This document shows, piece by piece, positions 9,344-17,823 of a DNA stretch of 33,834 bases. The notes below the pieces were generated by a model that was not told where the DNA came from, searched no databases, and worked only from the letters and a program-made list of their open reading frames with translations. The position numbers and the translations under genes were made by a program. Position 1 is the first letter of the stretch; every line of letters starts with the position of its first letter. This stretch comes from JAITWN01 sp964388175 (GTDB lineage Bacteria > Pseudomonadota > Gammaproteobacteria > SZUA-140), in assembly GCA_964388175.1 (NCBI GenBank), contig CAYLYS010000026.1:1-33834 (forward strand). Direction: 5' to 3'.

Positions 9344-10537
9344 ATGATGTCGGTAATAAGAATGAGCGATCTCGACCTGGCAGGAAAGCGGGTCCTGGTG
9401 CGCATGGATCTCAATGTCCCGCTGGCCGACGGCAAGGTGTCCGACGATACGCGTATCCGCGCTTCGCTGCCGACCATCGAGCAGGCGCTGAAGGTCGGTG
9501 CGAGATTGATGCTGATGTCGCATCTCGGACGTCCGTCGGAAGGTGCCTACGAGGAAAAATATTCGCTGGCGCCGGTTGCCGCCCATCTGGGCAAGATACT
9601 GGGACGCCCGGTGCGTCTCGAGCGTGACTGGCTCGATGGCATCGAGCTGCAGGCCGGCGAAGTCGTGCTGTGCGAGAACGTACGTTTCAACAAGGGCGAG
9701 AAGAAGAACGACGAAGCGCTGGCGAAAAAGATGGCCGCCCTGTGCGACGTGTTCGTCATGGATGCTTTCGGCACGGCGCACCGTGCCCAGGCTTCGACGC
9801 ATGGCGTGGCGCGGTTCGCGCGCATCGCCTGCGCCGGCCCGCTGCTGACGGCCGAGCTCGAAGCGCTTGCGCGCGCGCTCGACAAGCCGGCGCGGCCGAT
9901 GGTTGCCATCGTCGGCGGTTCCAAGGTATCGACCAAGTTGACGGTGCTGGATTCCCTGTCGCGCATCGTCGATCAGCTGATCGTCGGCGGCGGTATCGCC
10001 AATACTTTCATCGCCGCTGCCGGCAACAGCGTGGGCAAGTCCCTGTACGAGCCGGATCTCGTCGATGAAGCCGCGCGTCTGACCGCTGCGGCGCGTGAGC
10101 GCGGTGGCGATATTCCGGTGCCGATGGACGTGGTCTGCGGCAAGGCTTTCGCAGCCGATGCCGAAGCCACGCTCAAGACCGTTGAACAGGTCGAGGCGGA
10201 CGACATGATTTTCGATGTCGGCCCCAGGACTTCCGATGTGCTGGAGCAAATCATCCGCGAGGCGGGTACCATTGTCTGGAACGGACCGGTCGGTGTTTTC
10301 GAGTTCGATCAGTTCGGCGAAGGCACCCGGCGCATGGCGATGGCGATAGCCGAGAGCAAGGCGTTTTCCATCGCCGGCGGTGGTGATACGCTGGCCGCGG
10401 TGGCGAAGTACGGCATCGGTGATCGTCTGTCTTATATTTCCACGGGTGGCGGTGCATTCCTGGAGTTCCTGGAGGGCAAGCAGTTACCCGCCGTGGCCAT
10501 TTTGGAGGAGCGCGCCCGCGAGGGTGCCGATTCCTGA
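9344..10537 (+). CDS. pgk: Phosphoglycerate kinase
   Basis: A 397-residue kinase that interconverts 1,3-bisphosphoglycerate plus ADP and 3-phosphoglycerate plus ATP. Signatures: VLVRMDLNVPL near residues 18-28, SHLGRP, VDAFGTAHRAQAST (usual form DAFGTAHRA), the hinge region IVGGSKVSTKL, WNGPVGVFE and the nucleotide-binding GGGDTLAA. Two adjacent ATG codons (9344 and 9347) fit the ribosome site CGGAGAG equally well; a third at 9362 is possible. It lies 12 bases before pyk. Confidence 0.97.
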   Translation: MMSVIRMSDLDLAGKRVLVRMDLNVPLADGKVSDDTRIRASLPTIEQALKVGARLMLMSHLGRPSEGAYEEKYSLAPVAAHLGKILGRPVRLERDWLDGIELQAGEVVLCENVRFNKGEKKNDEALAKKMAALCDVFVMDAFGTAHRAQASTHGVARFARIACAGPLLTAELEALARALDKPARPMVAIVGGSKVSTKLTVLDSLSRIVDQLIVGGGIANTFIAAAGNSVGKSLYEPDLVDEAARLTAAARERGGDIPVPMDVVCGKAFAADAEATLKTVEQVEADDMIFDVGPRTSDVLEQIIREAGTIVWNGPVGVFEFDQFGEGTRRMAMAIAESKAFSIAGGGDTLAAVAKYGIGDRLSYISTGGGAFLEFLEGKQLPAVAILEERAREGADS

Positions 10538-10549
10538 CACTTTATTGAA

Positions 10550-12001
10550 TTGGATATGACACAAACCAGAAGCCGTTTGAGACGTACCAAGATCGTCGCC
10601 ACCTTAGGGCCGGCGACCGATGATCCCACAGTCCTTGAGCGCATGGTGCGCGCCGGCCTGGACGTGGTCCGAGTCAACTTCTCGCATGGCGAGGCGGCAG
10701 ACCATGTGCGACGGGTGGAAACCGTGCGCAAGGCGGCGCGGAACCTGGGACGCGAAGTCGGCGTTCTGGCGGATCTGCAGGGGCCGAAGATTCGCACCGA
10801 TCGCTTCGAAGGCGGCAAGGTGACGCTCGAAGAAGGCGCCCGCTTCGTGCTCGATGCGGCGCATCCCCCGCATGCCGGCACGCGCGAACGTGTCGGACTG
10901 ACCTATAAGGAACTGGTCAACGACGTCGTCAAGGGCGACACCCTGCTGCTCGACGACGGCAAGATCGTGGTCGAGGTCGAAGAGATTTCCGGCAGCGAGA
11001 TCATCTGCCGCGTGGTCACCGGCGGCGATCTGTCGAACAACAAGGGCATCAACCGGCTCGGCGGCGGACTGTCGGCGGCGGCGATCACCGACAAGGATCG
11101 CGCCGACATCGTCACCGCGGCCGCGATCCAGGCCGATTACGTCGCCGTTTCCTTTCCGCGCAACGCCGCAGATATCCACGAGGCGCGTGAACTGCTGCGC
11201 GCGGCGGGCGGCCACGGCGCCATCGTCGCCAAGATCGAGCGGGCGGAATCGCTGAACGGTCTAGAGGAAATCATCGCCGCCACCGACGTGGTGATGATTG
11301 CGCGCGGCGACCTCGGCGTGGAAATCGGCGATGCCGAATTGCCGGCGGTGCAGAAGCAGATCATTCACATGTCGCGCAACATGAACCGCGTGGTCATTAC
11401 CGCGACGCAGATGATGCAGTCGATGGTGGGCAATCCCATTCCGACGCGCGCCGAAGTGTTCGACGTTGCCAATGCCGTGCTCGACGGCACCGATGCCGTG
11501 ATGCTGTCCGAGGAAACGGCGATGGGCCGCTACCCGGTCAGGGTCATCGAGGCCATGGACCGGATCTGCCGCGGCGCGGAGAAGCAGAAGATCGCGGTAC
11601 TGTCGCGACACCGCGTCAGCAGCGAATTCCATCATATCGATGAAGCCATCGCCATGGCTTCCATGTACACCGCGAATCATCTGCACGTGCGGGCGATCGC
11701 GGCGCTGACCGAATCGGGTGCAACCACGCAGTGGATGTCCCGCATCAGCTCCGATATTCCGATTTACGCCATGACCCGGCATGAGCAGACGCGGCGCAAA
11801 GTGACGCTTTATCGCGGCGTTTATCCCTTGGCTTTCGATCTCGCGTTCCCTTCCGATGCCGACATCAGTCGCGAAGTGATCGGGGAGCTGATCAAGCATG
11901 GGACCGTGCAGGAAGGGGACATGGTCATTGTCACCAAGGGTGATCTGATGGGTACTCATGGAGCCACCAACACCATGAAGATCGTGCGTGTTGGCGGCTG
12001 A
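10550..12001 (+). CDS. pyk: Pyruvate kinase
   Basis: A 483-residue pyruvate kinase, close in length to E. coli PykA (480). Features in order: KIVATLGPATDDP, VVRVNFSHG, the B domain around residues 70-170, AKIERAESLNGLEEI with the catalytic lysine, MIARGDLGVEIG and LSEETAMGRYPVRVIEAM, then the C domain ending MKIVRVGG. No extra C-terminal PEP-utiliser domain is present. Start codons at 10550 and 10556 are both possible and neither has a good ribosome site, which fits translational coupling to pgk 12 bases upstream. Its place inside a Calvin/glycolysis gene set links triose phosphate output to pyruvate. Confidence 0.96.
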   Translation: MDMTQTRSRLRRTKIVATLGPATDDPTVLERMVRAGLDVVRVNFSHGEAADHVRRVETVRKAARNLGREVGVLADLQGPKIRTDRFEGGKVTLEEGARFVLDAAHPPHAGTRERVGLTYKELVNDVVKGDTLLLDDGKIVVEVEEISGSEIICRVVTGGDLSNNKGINRLGGGLSAAAITDKDRADIVTAAAIQADYVAVSFPRNAADIHEARELLRAAGGHGAIVAKIERAESLNGLEEIIAATDVVMIARGDLGVEIGDAELPAVQKQIIHMSRNMNRVVITATQMMQSMVGNPIPTRAEVFDVANAVLDGTDAVMLSEETAMGRYPVRVIEAMDRICRGAEKQKIAVLSRHRVSSEFHHIDEAIAMASMYTANHLHVRAIAALTESGATTQWMSRISSDIPIYAMTRHEQTRRKVTLYRGVYPLAFDLAFPSDADISREVIGELIKHGTVQEGDMVIVTKGDLMGTHGATNTMKIVRVGG

Positions 12002-12034
12002 TAGTTTTGCTATGCACAAAGAAGGAGAGAAGAG

Positions 12035-13099
12035 ATGGCCTTGATTACACTGCGTCAACTGCTGGATCACGCCGCCGAGCACGGCTACGGCGTGCCGGCC
12101 TACAACGTCAACAACATGGAGCAGATGCACGCCATCATGCAGGCGGCGGACGAGACCGACAGCCCGGTCATCGTGCAGGCTTCGGCCGGCGCCCGCAGCT
12201 ATGCCGGCGCGCCCTTTCTGCGCCATCTGATGTCGGCGGCCGAGGAACACTGGCCGCATATTCCGATCGTCGTGCATCAGGATCACGGCGCCTCGCCGGG
12301 CGTGTGCCTGCAGTCCATCCAGCTCGGTTTCACCTCGGTGATGATGGACGGCTCGCTGAAGGAAGACATGAAGACGCCTTCGGACTACGAGTACAACGTC
12401 AACGTCACCCGGCTGGTGGTCGAGATGGCGCACTCGGGCGGTGTTTCCGTCGAGGGTGAGCTCGGCTGCCTCGGTTCGCTCGAGACCGGCATGGCCGGTG
12501 AAGAAGACGGCTCCGGCGCCGAGGGCAAGCTCGACAAGGACATGCTGCTCACCGACCCCGAGCAGGCCGCCGACTTCGTCAAGAAGACCGGCGTCGATGC
12601 CCTTGCCATCGCCATCGGCACCTCGCACGGCGCGTACAAGTTCACGCGTCCGCCGACCGGTGACATTCTCGCCATCGAGCGCATCAAGCAGATCCACGCC
12701 CGCATCCCCGATACCCATCTGGTGATGCACGGTTCGAGCTCGGTGCCGCAGGACTGGCTGAAGATCATCAACACCTACGGCGGTGCCATGGGCGAGACCT
12801 ACGGCGTACCGGTCGAGGAAATCCAGGAAGGCATCAAGCACGGCGTGCGCAAGGTCAACATCGATACCGACCTGCGCATGGCCAGCACCGGTGCGATCCG
12901 CAAGTTCCTGGCGGAGAATCCCAAGGAATTCGACCCACGCAAGTTCCTGAAGGCGTCGACCGCCGCCATGCGCTCGGTGTGCAAGCTGCGCTATGAAGCG
13001 TTCGGTACCGCTGGCCAGGCTTCCAAGCTCAAGGTCATCAATCTGGAGCAGATGGCCAAGCGCTACAAGGCGGGCGAACTGGCCGCGCGCACCAAGTAA
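12035..13099 (+). CDS. fba: Fructose-bisphosphate aldolase, class II (Calvin-cycle subtype)
   Basis: A 354-residue zinc-dependent aldolase joining dihydroxyacetone phosphate and glyceraldehyde 3-phosphate. Metal and substrate motifs are visible: VVHQDHGAS, SVEGELGCLGSLETG, GTSHGAYKF, VMHGSSSVP and KVNIDTDLRMA. The full set, including the acidic insertion AGEEDGSGAEGK, matches the FbaA/CbbA subtype seen in autotrophic and many other proteobacteria, as opposed to the E. coli FbaA subtype. Ribosome site GAAGGAGAG, spacing 6-8. It is last in the operon and is followed by a clear terminator. Confidence 0.96.
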   Translation: MALITLRQLLDHAAEHGYGVPAYNVNNMEQMHAIMQAADETDSPVIVQASAGARSYAGAPFLRHLMSAAEEHWPHIPIVVHQDHGASPGVCLQSIQLGFTSVMMDGSLKEDMKTPSDYEYNVNVTRLVVEMAHSGGVSVEGELGCLGSLETGMAGEEDGSGAEGKLDKDMLLTDPEQAADFVKKTGVDALAIAIGTSHGAYKFTRPPTGDILAIERIKQIHARIPDTHLVMHGSSSVPQDWLKIINTYGGAMGETYGVPVEEIQEGIKHGVRKVNIDTDLRMASTGAIRKFLAENPKEFDPRKFLKASTAAMRSVCKLRYEAFGTAGQASKLKVINLEQMAKRYKAGELAARTK

Positions 13100-13124
13100 A
13101 TTCCGCTGCGCGGAGTTGGAAAAT

Positions 13125-13161
13125 GAAAAAGGCCGCAGAGGCGACTCTGCGGCCTTTTTTT
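13125..13161. terminator. Bidirectional terminator between fba and the epimerase gene
   Basis: Ten perfect pairs, 13131-13140 (GGCCGCAGAG) with 13145-13154 (CTCTGCGGCC), around a GCGA loop, with seven T's after it on plus and an A-run (13126-13130) before it. It can end fba transcription on plus and the converging epimerase transcript on minus. Confidence 0.93.
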
Positions 13162-13180
13162 ATGCGCGCGTGCGCAACGC

Positions 13181-14188
13181 TCAGGCGCGATAGTATTCCC
13201 GATACCAGTCGATGAAGCGGGCGATGCCTGTTTCCAGCGGCGTTGCCGGCTTGAAGCCGGTGTCGCGCGTCAGATCGTCGATGTCGGCATAGGTCATCGG
13301 CACGTCGCCCGGCTGCAGGGGCAGCAGTTGCTTTTCGGCTTTTTTCCCCAGCGCATTTTCCAGTACTTCGATGAAGTGCTCGAGCTCGACCGGGTTGTTG
13401 TTGCCGATGTTGTACAAACGATAGGGTGCAAGGCTGCTGGCGGCGTCCGGACGGTCTCCGCTCCAGTCCGGATTCGGTTCCGGGATGCGGTCGAGTACGC
13501 GCACCACACCCTCGACGATGTCATCGATGTAGGTGAAGTCACGCTGGCACTTGCCGTAGTTGTAGACCTCGATCGGCGTGCCGCTCAGGATGGCGCGGGT
13601 GAACAGGAACAGCGCCATATCCGGCCGGCCCCAAGGGCCGTACACCGTGAAGAAGCGCAGCCCCGTGGTCGGCAGGCGGTAGAGATGGCTGTAAGTATGG
13701 GCCATCAGCTCATTGGCCTTCTTGCTGGCCGCGTACAGGCTCACCGGGTGATCGACGTTGTCGTGCACCGAGAACGGCATGCGGGTGTTCGCGCCGTACA
13801 CGGAGCTGCTCGATGCGTAGACCAGGTGCTCCACCTCGTGATGGCGGCAGCCCTCGAGGATATTGATGAAGCCCACCAGGTTGCTGTCGACATAGGCGCG
13901 CGGGTTGATCAGCGAGTAGCGCACGCCGGCCTGGGCGGCGAGATTGACCACGCGCTGTGGCCGGTGATTGCGAAAAGCGGCGTCCATCGCCGCGTGGTCT
14001 TCCAGCCCGATCCGCACTTCCGTGAAACCGGGATGCGCCTTGAGGCGTTCGAGGCGGGCCAGTTTCAGATTGACGTCATAGTAATCGTTGACGTTGTCGA
14101 TGCCGATCACTTCGTCGCCGCGCGCGAGCAGGCGGTGCGCCAGCGTCGAACCGATGAATCCGGCAGTACCGGTAACCAGGATTTTCAT
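13181..14188 (-). CDS. UDP-glucuronate 4-epimerase-like NAD-dependent epimerase
   Basis: A 335-residue extended SDR. NAD-binding GTAGFIGS is at residues 7-14, the active-site serines at 126-129 (YASSSSVYG), and the catalytic pair Y152-K156 in LYAASKK. The stretch DNVNDYYDVNLKLARL after the first fold and GPWGRPDMALFLFTRAIL are characteristic of the UDP-glucuronate 4-epimerase (LpsL/CapI) group, which interconverts UDP-GlcA and UDP-GalA. An N-acetylated uronic acid as substrate remains possible given the TviB-class dehydrogenase just upstream. It starts 20 bases after that gene with AGAGGG as ribosome site, so the two should be co-transcribed. Confidence 0.9.
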   Translation of the reverse strand: MKILVTGTAGFIGSTLAHRLLARGDEVIGIDNVNDYYDVNLKLARLERLKAHPGFTEVRIGLEDHAAMDAAFRNHRPQRVVNLAAQAGVRYSLINPRAYVDSNLVGFINILEGCRHHEVEHLVYASSSSVYGANTRMPFSVHDNVDHPVSLYAASKKANELMAHTYSHLYRLPTTGLRFFTVYGPWGRPDMALFLFTRAILSGTPIEVYNYGKCQRDFTYIDDIVEGVVRVLDRIPEPNPDWSGDRPDAASSLAPYRLYNIGNNNPVELEHFIEVLENALGKKAEKQLLPLQPGDVPMTYADIDDLTRDTGFKPATPLETGIARFIDWYREYYRA

Positions 14189-14208
14189 TATTTCCCTCTA
14201 GCTCGTTG

Positions 14209-15486
<1,278 letters not shown>

Positions 15487-16043
15487 AGGATCTTACTCCG
15501 TCATTCTTATGGACATTCTTCCCATGCCTGCCGGTCGAACAGGCGGGCGGAACATTCGCGCCTGGTCTCACAGCCGCCGTCCAGCATAGCGGCCCGCTGC
15601 GCATCACATATTAATTGTTAGCGGCCGCCAATGGCATGTGGTTATTTAATATATTGATTTTTATTAAAATATTCACTTCCCCGAAGGATTGTCGCTGCTC
15701 TCTGCGTCTCCCCCGGCTTTGCTTGTTTAAGGGTATATACGTAGAATATGTCGCGCTACGTATATTATGTACTTCTACGTAGCGTCTGCCGTGGCCATTC
15801 TCCGCGCCGATCATGCATCGGCGCAGGTCCGCGAGCCGCCTTCGCATGGCGGCGCAAAAAAACAAAAACAAATCCCAGGAGTCGTGATGCCCCTGTCGGC
15901 GCGAGCCGTCGCGGGGTGTCTGCGCGCGCGTCGTGGATGACTCGCGCTGACCCGTCATGGAGGAGCAGGGCAACGTGGTCGGCATCCCTGCTGTGCGCAG
16001 GCGCCGGCCGGACCGGAAATCTTTGGGATGGATGAATTGAATC
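15487..16043. promoter_or_regulatory. Divergent regulatory region of tviB and secreted paralog 1
   Basis: This 557-base region holds no supported gene. An AT-rich patch is at about 15606-15672, in contrast to the GC-rich surroundings, and is a likely promoter area for tviB. The inverted-repeat element described separately is at 15738-15762, with an extra palindrome at 15775-15782. The leader of the secreted protein is then about 260 bases long with small hairpins, for example GCCGCC/GGCGGC near 15834-15853. The weak ribosome site GGATGGA is about 11 bases before ATG 16044. Confidence 0.55.
15738..15782. promoter_or_regulatory. Inverted-repeat operator copy 1 plus extra half palindrome
   Basis: TACGTAG (15738-15744), 11 bases, then CTACGTA (15756-15762), with CTACGTAG again at 15775-15782. 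The same inverted repeat with the same 11-base spacing, and a nearly identical spacer, occurs upstream of the second paralog (17619-17643). TATATT/TATTAT at 15761-15768 could be a -10. The dyad geometry fits a dimeric helix-turn-helix regulator. The regulator itself is not identified. Confidence 0.7.
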
Positions 16044-17480
16044 ATGTACAAGCCGCAACAAATTATATGCTCATTTCTGTTGTTTGTGTTTTTCGCCGCC
16101 GTAGCCTGCGCCGCGCAGGCCGCTACTGTCGCGGCGCAGGGTGCGCCCAGTATCAATCCGGCGCGACAGGGCGATGCCGGCTTGTATGTGTGGCATGACA
16201 ATCAGGGTAATTGGCGCGTGCGCCTGCTGGGCGGGAATCGCAGTCATGCGTTTACCGCTTCCATCTGGGCGACGAAACCATTCTGGTCGGTTGGGCGGTT
16301 CGCGCTCGAGGCCGGTGATACGCTGGACAGGCCGTCGGCGCAGGCGATAAAGCTGCGCTTCTCGGTCGCCGGCGCCGATCAGGACGGCATCGATTTCACG
16401 CTGCCCGGAGATGCCGGTATCTGCATCGACGGCTGGGGCACGCTGGGGCGCGCCGTATATCTCGGTGCGCAACGTACGGCTGCCGAGGGCCCGATCGATC
16501 TGCGCAATTCCGGCGCCTGCGGTGGCTTCGGCCAGCCGTCCCAGCCCACGACACCCGATACGAGCGGAAAACGCTTGAAATACAACCCCGGCCACTACGT
16601 CGCCATGACGGCATGGGACAGTCGGGCAACGATGATCCAGGCGATGCAGCCGGGTGTGCGCGGCGTACACAAGCGTTACCTGTGGAAGGATCTCGAACCG
16701 CGTTCCGGTGTTTATGATTTTTCCGCCATCGCCGCCGATCTGCAGATCGTCGCCGATCATGGCCGGCAGTTGGTCGTCATCATCGAAGACAAGACTTTCC
16801 AGGGCGGCAAGCCGCTGCCGGCGTATCTGGATCGCATGAATCTGCACAACCAGGGCGGCGGGTTTACCGCCAAGCGCTGGGATCCGCTGGTGATCACGCG
16901 CATGGCGGCCCTGACCAAGGCGATGGGCGCGCGCTTCGATTCGCATCCCAATTTCGAGGGCGTCGCGTTGCAGGAGAGTGCGCCGTCGCTGGCCGATCAG
17001 GTGCTGAACAGCAACGGTTATACCCCGGAGAAGTATCGCGATGCGCTGGTGCAGATGCTGATCAATGCGCGCGCGCATTTTCCGACGTCGCAGGTGTTCT
17101 GGTACATGAATTTTCTGCCGCGCAACCAGGACTACATACGCCAGATCGCCAATCGCGTTGCGACGCAGAAGATCGCGATGGGTGGTCCTGACGTGCTGCC
17201 GGACGACGCGCCGCTGGTGACGATGAGCTATCCCTTTTACCGTGAGTTCAAGGGCAAGCTGACCCTGTTCGCCTCCATGCAGTACAACAGCTACGCGCAT
17301 CGGCGCAAAGGGCAGGGGACGCAGTTCTGGACCATGCCGGAAATGTTCCGCTATGCGCGCGACAGTCTGAGCGCGAACTATATATTCTGGACGCGACAGC
17401 CCAAGCCGCAGTATCAGGGGTCTTATGACTGGACGCATGCGATGTCCGTCATACGGTCCAACGCTTCATTCAATCAGTAG
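16044..17480 (+). CDS. Secreted protein with glycosidase-like C-terminal domain, paralog 1
   Basis: A 478-residue protein. Residues 1-27 form a signal peptide ending AQAA. Residues 45-160 form a beta-rich domain (AGLYVW, WRVRLLGG, SIWATKPFWSV, a possible disulfide C127-C159). A Pro/Thr linker (about 162-175) leads to a domain of about 300 residues resembling a TIM-barrel glycosidase: HKRYLWKDLEPRSGVYDFS (209-227) is like the clan GH-A 'W..lEP..G.ydf' strand, and NFEGVALQESAPS (303-315) offers E311 as a likely acid/base. GGPD (380-383) and QYNSY (413-417) are also conserved in the paralog. No family could be assigned by eye. A role in trimming or releasing the exopolysaccharide, like PslG in the Psl locus, is inference. 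It ends at a strong terminator. Confidence 0.82.
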   Translation: MYKPQQIICSFLLFVFFAAVACAAQAATVAAQGAPSINPARQGDAGLYVWHDNQGNWRVRLLGGNRSHAFTASIWATKPFWSVGRFALEAGDTLDRPSAQAIKLRFSVAGADQDGIDFTLPGDAGICIDGWGTLGRAVYLGAQRTAAEGPIDLRNSGACGGFGQPSQPTTPDTSGKRLKYNPGHYVAMTAWDSRATMIQAMQPGVRGVHKRYLWKDLEPRSGVYDFSAIAADLQIVADHGRQLVVIIEDKTFQGGKPLPAYLDRMNLHNQGGGFTAKRWDPLVITRMAALTKAMGARFDSHPNFEGVALQESAPSLADQVLNSNGYTPEKYRDALVQMLINARAHFPTSQVFWYMNFLPRNQDYIRQIANRVATQKIAMGGPDVLPDDAPLVTMSYPFYREFKGKLTLFASMQYNSYAHRRKGQGTQFWTMPEMFRYARDSLSANYIFWTRQPKPQYQGSYDWTHAMSVIRSNASFNQ

Positions 17481-17500
17481 CGCTGTGCGTGTTTTCACCC

Positions 17501-17531
17501 AGCGATGCGGCTTTGCCGCATCGCTTTTTTT
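17501..17531 (+). terminator. Terminator after secreted paralog 1
   Basis: Eleven perfect pairs, 17501-17511 (AGCGATGCGGC) with 17515-17525 (GCCGCATCGCT), a TTT loop and a run of six more T's. It separates the two paralogs into different transcripts. Confidence 0.94.
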
Positions 17532-17823
17532 ATCCATTGTCGTGCTTTGACTACGTCATAACGTCGCGTATCGGCGTCAGGGATTTTGCGCGCCTTCGGT
17601 TTACCCCTCCTGTTGTCATACGTAGAATACGTGTCACTACGTATAGTCGCGTATATATGCCCTGCCTGTCTTGACAGGAGTAGCGTCCGGGCCGTGTCGA
17701 GACGCTGAGCCGGATTGCTCCCGATCTCCTGGGTTTGCACAAGCGAGCCGTGAATGCGGCGCGGGGTTTTTTTTGCGCCTGTTGCAGGCGAGCGTTCAGC
17801 AAGACCATGGAGAGCACACAGTG
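17532..17823 (+). promoter_or_regulatory. Upstream region of secreted paralog 2
   Basis: About 290 bases without a supported gene, although the paralog's frame stays open from 17671. A partial half-site CTACGT is at 17551, the full inverted repeat at 17619-17643, and TATATAT at 17652-17658 could be a -10. A small stem CGCCTG/CAGGCG lies near 17776-17790 after an eight-base T-run. The leader is about 160-180 bases long, as in paralog 1. Confidence 0.5.
17619..17643. promoter_or_regulatory. Inverted-repeat operator copy 2
   Basis: TACGTAG (17619-17625), an 11-base spacer (17626-17636), CTACGTA (17637-17643). Compared with copy 1 the spacer starts AATA in both and differs at only four of its 11 positions, while flanking sequence is unrelated. 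That conservation points to a functional protein-binding site shared by the two promoters. Confidence 0.72.

Noticed and set aside
15611..16201. A 196-codon minus-strand frame in the region between tviB and secreted paralog 1
   Set aside because: Low-complexity composition, overlaps the signal peptide region of the paralog and the operator element, and has no ribosome site or motif.
17671..17823. N-terminal extension of secreted paralog 2 by 51 codons
   Set aside because: It would bury the signal peptide inside the protein and has no ribosome site; ATG 17824 fits better and matches paralog 1.
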